The notes: a model not told the origin generated them from the letters alone. Positions 50,701-62,540 are shown, counted from the first letter of the stretch. The stretch is 64,000 nucleotides of DNA from Cucumis sativus (GCF_000004075.3 NC_026661.2:18442307-18506306); one strand, 5' to 3'. Numbers and translations are program-made.

Positions 50701-50865
50701 AATGGCGACCGCGGAGCAAGTGCCATCGCCATGACGGTGTCGAGATTGAAAATCTCTGCTACAATTCTTCAGAATCTTCTTAAGCCGTTTGAAGTGAAAT
50801 CCAGGTAGTTTCAGTTTCTTCTCCTGACCTCGCAAATACTCCTCATACTTTTTGCAGAACTTCAT
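47756..50865 (-). CDS. SPX-RING E3 ubiquitin ligase, NLA/BAH1 family
   Basis: Six exons on the minus strand: 50865-50676, 50496-50252, 49945-49691, 49268-49131, 48950-48892 and 47861-47756; 993 bases, 330 residues, the usual family length. The SPX domain starts at once ([14 protein letters not shown], then [13 protein letters not shown]) and ends with [17 protein letters not shown], whose lysines form the inositol-pyrophosphate pocket in SPX proteins. A C3HC4 RING follows: [13 protein letters not shown] and CPLC. The exon 3/4 junction falls just after CSICL. The C-terminus is [23 protein letters not shown]-type ligases ubiquitinate phosphate and nitrate transporters at the plasma membrane. 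An in-frame ATG 20 codons upstream (50925) exists, but SPX proteins begin at MKF, so 50865 was chosen. NLA and BAH1-like paralogues cannot be separated from sequence alone. Confidence 0.92.
47945..48086. repeat. 32-bp minisatellite in the last intron of the SPX-RING gene
   Basis: The unit GCATAAACAAGTTGTTGAAT plus 12 further bases is repeated four times head to tail (47945-47976, 47977-48008, 48009-48040, 48041-48072), followed by a partial fifth unit to 48086. The copies differ by a single T/C change in the second unit, so the array is young. Confidence 0.95.
48255..48660. repeat. Dispersed repeat related to 5079-5290 in an SPX-RING intron
   Basis: Phrases such as AAGTTTGTGCCTAATAAG, GAATCATGAACTTTAATG and TTGAATCCAATAAAGATT (the last occurring twice, near 48465 and 48543) resemble the AAACTTC/GAAGTTT repeat family found before TPK. 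Borders unknown. Confidence 0.4.
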
Positions 50866-51199
50866 CTTCTTCCCTCGATAATCCACTCGATCTCTCAGCT
50901 TCGTCGTTCTAATTCCCCTCAACAAATCAACTTAATTCTCCGAACAAGAAAAAAATGCCGATAATCCACCGGCGGAAATCGCCGCTTCCTTAAATCGATT
51001 AGAATTCCACAATCATTCACACCAACAACAAAAGATTCAGATATTTTTCTTCAAGAATGAAATGGAAAATCTATCGGAAACTAAGAGAATGCAGAAACTG
51101 AGATAGATAGAGGTTTTTAATAAGAAATGAAACTCAAAATTTTGGTTGTGATCATCATGGATTCATCATCATCCACGAGAAGGCTAAAACTTATTTGTA

Positions 51200-54100
51200 T
51201 GGTGGAAGTGTAAAAGTGACGGGATATTAATAAAAATAATAAAAATAATAAAAATAATTAAATATGTATTTTGAAATTTTCTTTAGGCAATAAATTTATT
51301 GAGACCTAAAAGAAAGTCAAATACCGGAAGGCCCTTTTGGAAGTATATCTCCACCTGACCTCACCCTCCAATATATATATATATATAGAACTTCAATTAC
51401 TTTTTTATTCTATTTTATAATAATCATTAATGTTTTTTACTTTTAGTTTTGGTAATATATATCTTAAAATTGTGAGGTTTTATTTTGAAATATTATTATT
51501 TTCTAAAACCAACAACCAAATGATATATAGAGAGAGAGTTTTATTTATAGAGAAATATTCAAATCTATTTTACACGGAAAAGAAAGCCTCGTGTTCCGTG
51601 CATCACTTCCGTTAAAGGCAAGTAATGCTGTCCACTTAACCATGAATCTTTGAACCTTTTCAACAACCTTACAACTTTTTTTTTTTTTTATAATTATAAT
51701 AATACCATTAAATATTCATAATGGAATGTGGTGGTGGTTTTCTCTTTTTAATTATTTTACAAATTAGACGCTTTCTTTTTTTATATAAAAAATTAGAATT
51801 TTTTTACAAATATAACTAAATTTTCAAATATTATATGGTTGTTGTTGTTATAGTAAAAAAATAAAACTTTATTTGTTAGATTTGTTAGATGTATCTTTTT
51901 TTTTTAACTGTTTTTATTTTTGTTTTAAAATTAAGCTTATTTTTCTTTTAATTTGTTATAGGGATTTTCGTGATTGAACTTTTAGTTAAATTCTAAAAGT
52001 TAATTCCTTTTTTAAAGTTCTTCTTTTAAACTACGGTAGAGTATAAATAACAAATTTCTTTAGAAGTGGAAGTAAGATTGATTTTTTTTTTAATTTTTAA
52101 TTAGTAAAAGCTAATAGTGTATTTATGATGTTTATAAATTTGAACTTTTCCCTAAGTTTAGTTAAATTGTGATATTAACAAATTTTCAACTTTATCATAA
52201 TTTCTTGAACAAATCATTTGACTTTTTTGAGTTATGAAAATGTGAATTGAAAGCAAATTATTTGTCATTTAAGATATTAATCGCCGCCTTATCCATAAAA
52301 CTATTGTGCAATACAATTTTTGCAACACATTCAACTTTGAAATTAGCACAAAATAGTTTGATTTTCTTTCGTTTACTCTTTTGATTTAATTGACAACTCA
52401 AATTAATATATATTGAAAAATTGCTTGAATTCAATCGTTTTAAAACGATGGGCACAAACATATATTAAACAACTTTTGATGTTTTAATTTTTTTTTCTAA
52501 TATATGAGTTGGAAGCGTAAAATCTCTAACTTCGAGTTTATAGTATTAACATAATTATAGTTAAGTTATGTTCATTTTGACATATCAAATTTATGAGAAT
52601 ATAAATTTGTATCCATTCAATTATTTTCATGTCTTAATTACTTCATACATTTGATTACCAGTAAATGTAATATAGGTAAAAGGACTCGAGTATCCTTATA
52701 AATTTTTATATTATAAATTTTTGTTGATAAAATTTCTAAATCCGTTGGTGCTTGTGATGAAATGGTAAACTAAACACAGTTTGAGTTTATCAAGAAAGGT
52801 GTTTGTGTCAACATTATGTTGTTAGATATTTGGGAAGCATTTATGGGTATAGTTTTTCATCGTTATCTCATTTTTGGTTATTTAATAAAAAAAAGGAAGA
52901 AATAAAGCAAGTGGGCTTGTGAATGGAAAACTTCTACTCTATCTTGTCCACCACTCATCCTATCCTTCCTCTTTAAGTAATATTACCAAAATAAATATTC
53001 TCAAACTATAAATTCAATCTTTTACATCTTTAAATTTTATCTAGAATTTTTAAAAAATTGAATCTTGTGTAATTAAATTAATCTTGTTCTAAAAAACAAA
53101 TTAAATCATTGTTGTATCATGCAAATTTTTATTTGTAATTTAATCATTTAGAATGGAATTAAACTCGTCTATTTTATAAACATAGTAAAATAGCAATAAA
53201 AATTTTTTTGAGCAATTTTCTATTTTTTAGTTTCCTTATTTACCATCAACTCCTAATTACCGTCATTAAATTTATTAATTTTCATAAATTTAACAAAATA
53301 TCAAAATATTTACGAGTAAAAAATGAAAAGTTCATCAAGTTGGTAAAATATTTTCATAAATTTAAGATTTTTACGTCGAAAGATTTGTCATCTTTCTTTC
53401 TTTTTATTCTATGTGATTTATTCATATTCTCTTCCAGATTTTTTTAGTTCTTTTTCCGTGTATTTTTATATTTTTATTTATATTTTTTTAATATTCTTAA
53501 ATATCATTTTTATATGATCTAAACAACCGCCTACCTAATTAGCATGGTCGCTTAACATTTACACAGTTGTTTTGATTTAAAGTTCTTTTCGTGTCATTTA
53601 AAAATAAGTATATAATCATGTGGATATGATATAAACGATAGCTTACCATAGTCAAGAAGATCGTTTAAATTTGAAGTATTTTTCTCATCGTTAGAAAAAA
53701 TTGCACGATCGTGGATCTGTGGATTTTTTTTTCGTTTTCAAAATATTTCTATAAGTGTAAATATTTTGTCGATTTGTTATATTTAAAAAGAAAACTCTTA
53801 TTCTATCTGTGGGAAGGTATTAATAAATTTTACAAAATAATTGCAATCTTACAAACAATATTTTGAATGTTTATTCAAAATTTTATGACAAAACTTATGA
53901 AACACAATGATCGTTGGTGTTATTTTATTTTTGAACTCACAAACGGGCATTCATAATTGCCTATTTCATAGTTTAAACTTGGAAATTATTTTTCATACAT
54001 AAATTTATTAATTCAATAATTTACAACTTTATAATTAGAAAAAAGAATTATAATTTCATATTTTCCAAAATAAAATTAAAAGAAACTTTATAATTTGATA

Positions 54101-55600
54101 GTCATGAGATGAGGTTACCCATCCAACAAAAATGAAAACAAATAGGAATTTGGACTACAAAATTAAAACCATAGGCCCAATTACGATATACCAAATGAGT
54201 CCAAATTCTTCTCTTAGCCAATTAATTCATAACCAACCTAAAATGATCAAATATATAAGATGGAAAATTTTAATTTGATTAACAAATACTTCCTTTAACT
54301 ATAATCTCAAAATTTTCAAATATCTCAGGAAAGGCTCGTTTGTCGTTAAAAAAAAAAAAAAAAAAACCACATCATTTGAAATTCTAGACCTAATTTTTAG
54401 GTCTTCTTTACAAAATTTCCTAATCTTCCGTTTGGCCCTAAGAAAGTTTAAACAAAATTTTTAAATGTTGTGATTTGAAATAGAAAAATGATTTTAAACT
54501 AATTATTTTTTTTGAAAGGAGAAAGATTTGAGATGGATGTATTCAAAATTTCATGTTTGGATAATGATTAAAAAAGAAAAGATAGAGTTAAGAATTTCCT
54601 AATTACACATTTTATATACTATATACTGTTGTGTTGATTGAAAATTAAAAAATGAGGAGGTCATTAGGTAAATTCTATTAAATCCGTCTATTTTGATAAA
54701 AAAAATAAATAAATAAAAACATGATTTGAAATCATTTTGAATTTTAGGATCATTATCTTTCTTGCAGCAACAAACAACAAATACATTAAAATTCATTATG
54801 AATTGATATTGCTCAAAATCCTAAAATTTCAAAACACGATCAAAGGAAGAATGAAGAAGGAAAAAAACCAAATTAATGTGGACAAATATCCAACACAAAT
54901 GAGAGCACGAGACACAGTTTGTTTCTTATTTAACTTAGTAGCCTATGAATCAAGGACAGTTACCATCATAACCATTTAGTTTTAAAATATCAACGTATAA
55001 CAATTTTTAAAAATAATTACACATATAACAAATAAAATTTGTTAGAATTTATCAATGATAAAAATTTCTTAATCCAAATATTTATAAATATTTAATTTAA
55101 AAATACTTAAATACTGATATATGATTGATAGATGATGAAAGTCTATAAATAATAGAAATCTATCCATAAAACTACTATTATACTATAATTCATAAGGTAT
55201 AAAATCACAAGTGAATGAGTACATAGACATGAAATTTAATTATAGATTTGAAAAGGGGCACATGCGTCCATTGCCCCCTCCTTAAATCCGTCCTTACAAC
55301 CTACACCTATCTACAACCTTTGACCCTTTACTAATATAAAGTACATAAGTTGTTCATCAATTATATCCAATTCATTTATAAATATTAAATGTAACATCTC
55401 ATAGAGTGAAATATTTATTAATCACCACTTCAACTTGTACCAAAGAATTTATCATGGAATCCCACAATCATTTAATTCACAAAGAAAAAAAAAAGATTAT
55501 TATTATAGAAAATAATAATAATGTCAACCCAAACCGTTGAACATAGCCCGTGGTTTTCCATGTCCATGTAATAAAAGATATGTATGCCATCTCCCAACAA
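51200..55600. other. AT-rich gene-free region
   Basis: About 4.4 kb with poly-A/T runs, an (AT)n stretch near 51372-51388, a poly-A run near 54349-54366 and a diverged TCTATCAATGATAGA-family copy near 54985-55200. No frame matches a family I recognise. Confidence 0.55.
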
Positions 55601-55622
55601 TCATCCAACAGATCACCTTCTG

Positions 55623-56182
55623 CCACGTGGTCCACACGTCCTATTAGACAATGCTACTTCTCGACCTTTCCAGTTTCCACTTTCCATGACACGTGTCGCC
55701 CCTCTCTTCAAAAGTTTTAGAACATAATTCTTCATTTCATTCCACTGATTCGGATGATTAATCATTTAAGACTTTTATAAGTTATTCCATTCAAATTAGC
55801 TTTTTTAATTCTTATATGTGGTGTGGGGTGTTAAAGACTTTGGAATGAAACGATAGACCATTCAAATTGTGAGTTAATTTATTTTTAAAAATCTGAGAAT
55901 TTCAATAGATAAAACTATGAATGATCTCAATGGTAAATTCATTCCTAATTTTAAGGAATTAATTTAAAGCTCTAGAAGTTAAATCTATTTTTAAAAGTTG
56001 AATGACTAAAAATTGAAGGATGGTAATTTTGCTGATAAGAAAACCAGAAATGATGTCCATTGTATTGGATGGTGTTTAATTAATTATTCATTTATTCCTA
56101 ATGTCATGTCATATTCCATATTCCATGTGTGACATTCAGTCTCCAACTGGCGGCTGAGGTGGCAATAGTTGTTGCCACGTGG
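55623..56182 (+). promoter_or_regulatory. G-box/ABRE cluster upstream of USP gene 1
   Basis: Three ACGT-core palindromes occur: CCACGTGG at 55623-55630, GACACGTGTC at 55688-55697 and CCACGTGG at 56175-56182. A possible TATA-like TACAAATA follows near 56199, about 85 bases before the start codon. Such G-boxes bind bZIP/ABF or bHLH factors and are typical of ABA and drought promoters; binding is inferred. Confidence 0.65.
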
Positions 56183-56283
56183 AACTTTACAAACTGCCTA
56201 CAAATACGCGCCGTCGTCTTCATTTTCTCAACAAAATTTGTCCATCTCTGACGCAGACCCGTAATTCTTGAAGCTTCGTTTCA

Positions 56284-58428
56284 ATGGCGACTGGAGAAAA
56301 GCAAGTAATGGTTGTCGGAATCGACGACAGTGCGCACAGTCTCTACGCTCTCGAGTGGACTTTAGACCATCTCCTCGTTCCAACCTCTCCGGTTAACTCC
56401 CCATTCAAGCTCATCATTGTTCATGCCAAACCTTCCGCTTCCTCCGCCGTCAGTCTCGCCGGACCTGGTAATTGAGATTTCTTTTAAAACTTGATTTCTG
56501 GTTTGATTGATCATAAACTCCTGATGGTCGGGTAATAAACCGGTGGTAACGACGCTCGATTGCAGGAGCGGCTGAGGTTTTGCCCTATGTGGATTCGGAT
56601 TTGAAGAAAATTGCTGCACGAGTTATTGAAAAAGCGAAGGAGCTTTGCCTCGCTAGATCGGTAACCCTCTTGACTCTTTTCCATTAATAAGCTGATTTAC
56701 TTGTTGAGCGTTCTAGGTTGGGTTTATTTAAACCAATTTTTATTTTCTTATTGCGCTGTTGCTGGTAAGATTTCTGGATTTAGGAACGGTTTCTTTTCCA
56801 GAAATAATGTGAACAGATTGAAATGATAATTATTTTGGAAAGAAAATTTGTGCACAAAAAAATTGTTTAATAAAAATTATTTTCAATTGAAATGGGAATA
56901 GCAAGCATTAAGAATCTAAGATTGTCATTATATTGTTCATTCATGCTGCCATTGTAGGACAAGAACAAGTTAAAGTAGGAAGTGATTGTTACCTAATAAA
57001 ATTGATCAACAATGAAATTCCTTATCCACGATTAAACAAATCATGCTCTAGGAACATTCAGGACAACTATACAATTATGATTAGTATTTAACTGTTGATT
57101 TGATTTTTTGAAAATTAAAACTCTAATGGATTTATATATTTGCATTCTGCTAGTGCTATCATAGTAGGATTGTAAAAGGTATAAAGAATAAAAAAAAGTA
57201 AAAAGTGATTGTTATGTAATGAAATTGATTAGGAATGAGATTCCTGATTAAAATACGATGCTCTAGAAACATCGTGTACAACCATGATTAGTATTTACTG
57301 TTGACGTGATTGTTTTTCTTTTTTTTTTTTCCTTTCAAAAGTTAAGTTTCTAATGGACTTCATATTTTTATTAAATGAAACATTAACACAGCAAGGGTAA
57401 GGGGATTTATTAGAAACTGCGGTCAAATGGGTGTAGTAGCTAGTTTGGTTCTTCAATTTAAAGGTCTAATTGGTGTCTAAAGCAAACATTGGAGAAGGGA
57501 ATCCACTTGAGGAAAGAATTTCAAGTAGAAAGATGAGAGAACTTTGTACCATCTAATATTGAAGATTTTTGTTTTGAAATTCCTTATGATATTATTCAGG
57601 TGCATGATGTTCTGTTGGAGGTGATAGAAGGAGATGCCAGGAACGTACTTTGTGAGGCCGTAGAGAAGCACCATGCTTCTATGCTGGTTGTTGGAAGCCA
57701 TGGCTATGGAGCTATAAAGAGGTACTTTTCTTTAAATCGGTACTTAATCCATTTGATTAAAAAATCTCCCGCTCCTACTTCTGTAATAAACAGAAAAATA
57801 CCTACTACCTTGAATAAGAGATAGCAACCAGACTAGGAACACAAGAGAATTTACGTGAAAAAAACCCTAAATTAGATATTGGACTGGAAAGAAATCCACT
57901 TGGTTAAAATTATTACATTCACAGAAATCTCCCTCTAATGTCAATTCCAATTCCAATTACAAAGAAGACACCCCTTCGAACGAAAAGAAATCTATTTGGT
58001 TAAAATTATTACATTCACAGAAATCTCCCTCCAATGTCGATTCCAATTACAAAGAAGACACCCTTCAAAGAATTATACTACTCACACAGTTGAGTTAGTA
58101 TATCAAATCAGTATACCAAGCTTAATTCTTTCAATTGGTGTAACTTGACCTATCGCTTGGAAACGATGTGGGCAAACCTCTCTTTTTATATTACATGCCC
58201 TTCTTACAACTTACAGGTATCAAAAGTTCGAATAATAAACAAGAGAGTCTTCATTTATTTGGTAAAATGTTTGGTTGTTTTTGAGAATAATGAAGTAATT
58301 TATTAGTGAAGCTCAATGTGTAATTTTTTTTGTGTGGCAGGGCTGTTTTAGGGAGTGTCAGTGATTATTGTGCTCATCATGCTCACTGCACCGTGATGAT
58401 TGTAAAGAAGCCCAAAACCAAGCACTAG
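56284..58428 (+). CDS. Universal stress protein A-like protein, copy 1
   Basis: Four exons: 56284-56467, 56566-56660, 57600-57721 and 58341-58428; 489 bases, 162 residues, a normal plant single-domain USP. It begins MATGEKQVMVVGIDDSAHSLYALEWTLDHL, the first beta strand with the conserved aspartate. The ATP-binding motif G-2X-G-9X-G(S/T) is complete: GSHG at the end of exon 3, YGAIKRAVL across the junction, and GS in exon 4. The C-terminal strand CTVMIVKKPK is present. Such proteins bind ATP and respond to drought, salt or hypoxia; their exact biochemical role is unclear. Intron 3 contains a tandem duplication. It is the first member of a tandem cluster; the 3' flank of this gene recurs at about 62000-62250. 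Confidence 0.92.
57887..58075 (+). repeat. Tandem duplication (~95 bp units) in USP1 intron 3
   Basis: Two units share GGTTAAAATTATTACATTC, ACAGAAATCTCCCTC, AATGTC and ATTCCAATTACAAAGAAGAC. Copy 1 (about 57887-57981) has an extra ATTCCA. The preceding phrase AACACAAGAGAATTTACGTG recalls retrotransposon LTR sequence, so the unit may be transposon-derived. Confidence 0.8.
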
Positions 58429-58841
58429 ACCTCATTTGCATTTTGGTCCTTTTATCGAGAGTGATAACTAAAGGGATCCCAAATGATATGGATGGTAATT
58501 TGGAGAATCCTGCAGATTTGTATAATCATCAAAATAAAATTTAAAAAAATGAAGGGTGTTGTATTTGATACGAATTGTGAATCTCAAAGCTCTGTAATAA
58601 TAAAGCTTCCTTTATTTGTGTGATTTGAGAATGGTTTGTGTTCTAGAAATCTTCAAATTCCTCTGTTCTACCCTGTCTGGTGTAGGTTCTGTGAACTTTG
58701 TTCTTCAATCTTTTTGCTATTAGTACACAATATAAGAAACAATCCTTTCACAATTAGTGAAAAGCGTTATCTTTTTCAAAAACATAAAACAAGTGTACCT
58801 CTAGGAATATTTTTGGAACCCACAAATGCTAACACGACCTG

Positions 58842-58848
58842 CCACTGG
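58842..58848 (+). promoter_or_regulatory. Broken G-box upstream of the USP pseudogene
   Basis: The aligned promoter of USP copy 2 has TGCCACGTGGACAAACTC. Here the same phrase reads TGCCACTGGACAAACTC: one G is lost, destroying the ACGT core. Confidence 0.75.
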
Positions 58849-60069
58849 ACAAACTCTCCTTGAACTTAAAAAAAGTGTCAGCGTTCTCCTTCTCCCCTGC
58901 TATAAACCGGTTCTCCAATCCCCAAACATACAGACGGTGTTCTGAAAATCCTTCCGGCAACGGCGATGAGGCAGCAGCATCAAAGCTAGCGATGGTAGTT
59001 GACTCATAGGCAGAGTCGACAGCATCAGCATCAGAAGATGTTTTAGAATGTTCTCTGTTTTGCTGTTGTCTCTAAAGTCGCGGATCCTACAAAAGCATGG
59101 GTTTTTCCTTTTTCTTCTTTATGTTGATTGTGGTTTCTTATGCTAGAGTTGTGCATATGTTTTTGAGTTGTTCTTTACTGATTATTTTAGGGGAGTTTTT
59201 ATTTGAAGCATTCAAGCAGTTGTGTTGTTCTTGTGGACCTTGTTTGAAAGGTCACGCTGATTTATTTATACTATATGTTAAGTTTTACATCGGTTAGATA
59301 AGGGATGATATCAGTGAATCACTTTCTTGAGCACTTTGTTCTCAACGTTTATGTTATTTATTTTTAACAGGACATATTGACATCTTAGTTATACTTGAGG
59401 ACCGTCACTATATAATTCCAGATACAACTACATCTGTTCAAGCTCGTCGTCGTTCACACTTCTTTGTCGGCATCTTTGGCTTGAGAAGTAAGTTCGAACT
59501 TCCTCCTCATTCTTCTTCTTTGTTAATTACTTTCTAAAAGTTATCCATCTCCAATCTATAATCTAGTTCTTAGGGAGGTAAATAGGAATTGCAGGATTGA
59601 TTGGAACTTACCAAGTTTTGGACGGTGATTTAAAGAGGAAAGCTGCAAGAACTATCAAGATTGTCAAAGAAATTTGCGCTTCAAAATCTGTATGGAATGA
59701 GTTTGAATTTTTTGATTTAGCTTGACTCAATCGTTTGAATTTCAAATTGAAGGAATGCAAACTTGCGATGATTTTATCAAATCTAATTCAATTGTGTGAA
59801 TTAGTAATGGAGAAACAGAAATCATATATAATAGTTTGAAAATATGTAGAAAACAGAAAGAAATATCTATGGAGTTCAACTGAATTGAGTTGCATGTTTG
59901 TGATCTTGAATTTAAGTTCAAGAAGGAGATGCTAGGTACGTACCGTGTGAGGTGGTGACTAAGCACCGGGTACGAAACTGTGGCCGTGGAGCTATCAAAA
60001 GGCACTTTCTCCTAAACGCAGTATTAGTTTTGTCTTTTTTCTTTTCGAGTCCGTTGGAGATATATAACC

Positions 60070-60370
60070 AGGTGTGGATAAGAGAAAAACATAAGGAGGC
60101 TGGCAATAAGCTTGCCAAGGAGTTGGAGAAGTTAGATAGTTCCATTAATTATGGGAGTAAGAAAGCCTCCTCCAAGGAGGGGAGGCTGTCTAGTCTAAGT
60201 GTTATGAACTGTTTTCTGGAATGTAAGGGGGTTAGATGCCAGATGCTTAGACAGGAGATTTCTGATATTCTCATTCTGATGGAAACTAGAAGAAGTTCGT
60301 TTTGTTAGTACAGGGAAGAGCAAGGGGTGGAGTGGGAGGCTTTAGTTCGGTTGGGATTTCTCGACTAGCA
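60070..60370 (+). mobile_element. LINE (non-LTR retrotransposon) endonuclease fragment, frameshifted
   Basis: Conceptual translation gives a lysine-rich lead (NKLAKELEKLDSSINYGSK). One frame then gives WNVRGL near 60219-60236, the hallmark start of the LINE APE-type endonuclease domain. About 20 codons later, in another frame, comes ILILMETR, matching the usual (D)I(V)(F)LQETK motif. The frame shift between the motifs and the stop shortly after (60306-60308) show that it is dead. It lies within intron 3 of the USP pseudogene. The exact borders are not visible. Confidence 0.65.
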
Positions 60371-61911
60371 TGTGTATACAAGTTTTCTTTTTTTTTTTCT
60401 TTTAGCAAAGATATCATCTTGTTGAACTAAGATTTTTCATTTTTATATTTAGTGCAACAGCCACAAAAATAAAGATCAAACATTTGACTTCTAAAAAGGA
60501 ACATGATGCCAATTATTGTTGAGCTGAATTCTGTTCAATTTTTGCTTCCAAGGCGTTTGATTGAAGAAATTTAAGACTGTTTTGATAGTCAATTTTCTTT
60601 TCTAAGGTTTGGAAAAAAATATTGAAAACCATTATTATGTGAAAACAAACATAATTATGAACAACAAAACAAATAGAAAAATAAGCTAAGATTCAAAGTA
60701 GCCATTTGTTTTTTTAGGTTTATATCTTTTTTTTCTTAGAGTTGAAAACATATTTACTCTCATTTTTCATTTTTTTTTCACAATGGCTTGGATCTATATT
60801 GAATACGAGAGTGGGATTCGATTTGTAGCCAATTTGTAAAAAAAATCATAAAACTTTTTTTTAAGAAAAAAAAAAAATCAAATATGACATGATTTTTGAA
60901 AACATTAATAACAAAAAAAAAAATACTGTACCAAAGCAAAGAATTAATCATTATATGCTTAATTTTTAAATGCTAAAAAAAAAAAAAACAAAATGTTTAA
61001 CCAACCAAATCTAAATGACAAATTAAAAACTTATTACTAAACTACTGAGTTTGAATAAAATAGACTGTCTAACCTTTAATTTTGAATATAATAAATTTTG
61101 ATTTTGTATCTAAACTTGACATTTCTCTTTTTAAATTTGTGGTTGAAAACAAAATTAAAAGTTCAATAATTATAAACTCTAAAAGTTCTGTAGATCCTAT
61201 CGAAAATATAATTCAATAATTCAATAATTTATTAGATATAGAGAATCCTAACTCTTTTGTGTAGTACATGCATAGATTCTAGAGTATGAAGTTAAGGACG
61301 TCTATTTTCACTTTCAAATTTTAGAAGACCGTTAAATAATTTTTAACATTTTTTTGTCATAAAAAAATTATGAATATATTAGATGTGCAAATTTATAGAA
61401 AAGGAATGGTAATACGTGATGCTTTATGGTAAAATTGTGTATAAAATTTTTGTCTAGATTTATACCATGAAGGGATATATATATATATATATATATATTT
61501 ATTTATTGTTCTTAAAATCCCCTTTAGAAAACAAACTCTATTGAATTAGAAAAAAATATAAATAAACAAAGATCTTATCTAAACCAATTTTTTTTTGAAT
61601 TGTTTCTGGGGTATTTTCTAAAATAATAAAATAAATTAAAAAATTTACAGAATTACATTTCTATAATTGTCAAGGATTCTTTTGTTTAGTTGAGATTTTT
61701 ATTTATTTGTAGTTTTTTCTATTTCAACAAGTTTGTTTGCTAAAGGTTTTTTGAAAGAATAATAATTTTAAAAAAAACAAAATATATCCATTTTATGGTA
61801 TAAATTTAGACAAAAACTTATACACTAGTAAAATTGTAAATATTTTGTCAAATAAACATCAAGGGAATTTTCATTTATTTGGTCAATTTTTTTACTGTTT
61901 CTAAACTTAAA

Positions 61912-61915
<4 letters not shown>
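60371..61915. other. AT-rich insertion body within pseudogene intron 3
   Basis: About 1.5 kb of A/T-rich DNA with homopolymers and an (AT)n run at 61475-61498. No coding homology is recognised. Absent from the much shorter intron 3 of USP copy 2, which is 106 bases long. Confidence 0.55.

Positions 61916-61967
<52 letters not shown>
61916..61967. repeat. (AT)n microsatellite directly before pseudogene exon 4
   Basis: A pure AT dinucleotide run of about 26 units, ending about nine bases before the intact-looking acceptor TGGCAG of the pseudogene exon 4. Confidence 0.95.
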
Positions 61968-61971
<4 letters not shown>

Positions 61972-61972
61972 G

Positions 61973-62255
61973 GCAGGGCTGTTGTAGGGAGTGTTAGTGA
62001 TTATTGTAGGGATCCCAATTCCCAAATGATAGGGTAATTTGGAGAATCCTACAAACTTATATAATCATCAAATAAAAAAAAAAAAGAAGGGTTGTGGTAT
62101 TTGATACGAATTGTGAATCCCCAAAGCTTTGTAATAATAAAGCTTCATTTCTTTGTGTGATCTGAGAGTGGTGTTTGTGTTCAAGAAAATTTCAAATTCC
62201 TCTGTTCAAACTCTGTTTTGTGTAGGTTCTATGAACTTTGTTGTTCAATCTATTA
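61973..62255 (+). repeat. Duplicated 3' flank of the USP genes
   Basis: This stretch matches 58337-58710 downstream of USP copy 1: GGGATCCCAA(ATGAT), AATTTGGAGAATCCT, TTTGATACGAATTGTGAATC, GTAATAATAAAGCTTC and GTGTAGGTTCT(G/A)TGAACTTTG. It shows that the duplicated unit includes the poly-A signal region (AATAAAG) and about 300 bases of 3' flank. Confidence 0.9.
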
Positions 62256-62540
62256 AAGTTTTCAAAATTTGTTTTGCCAACTTTTGTAGGTGGGATACAC
62301 ACATATTCAAGGTAAGATTTGAATTTTATTTTAATAATTCAATGATGATGCATGCTGCTTTCGTAAAGTAATAAAAGTTGGTGTATTTATATTGACATCG
62401 GACTATGCTCCCTATCTAGTAAAGTAGTAAGTTCCAATTTAATGAATGAAACTATGACGATGCATATTCTTTTAACTGAAAATACAAACAAGTGTACCTC
62501 TTGGAATGTCTTAGTCCGCCACATTTGCTGACACGGCCTG

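Larger units (their letters stand above)
58966..62008 (+). pseudogene. Universal stress protein A-like pseudogene (middle copy)
   Basis: Remnants in order: exon 1 start (58966-59015), exon 1 end (about 59427-59473), exon 2 (about 59587-59690), exon 3 (59896-60001) and a truncated exon 4 (61977-62008), all closest to USP copy 2. The start codon context survives, but the frame hits TAG after seven codons. About 400 unrelated bases replace the middle of exon 1. The exon 3 acceptor CAG has become CAT (59893-59895), exon 3 has a one-base deletion (AAGTTCAAGAAGG against GAGGTTGAAGAAGG), and its donor GT has become GC (60002-60003). Exon 4 is cut after GATTATTGT and joined to 3' flank (AGGGATCCC). 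A LINE fragment lies in intron 3. No product is expected. Confidence 0.88.

Noticed and set aside
50907-50930. Possible miR827 target in the leader of the SPX-RING gene (CTCAACAAATCAACTT on the plus strand).
   Set aside because: Only the part facing the 3' half of the miRNA resembles it; the seed-side pairing is poor. The NLA-type miR827 site cannot be supported here.
52258-52461. Minus-strand frame with KRLNSSNFSIYI, slightly like a copia gag start.
   Set aside because: Too short and too weak; no protease, zinc knuckle, integrase or reverse transcriptase nearby.
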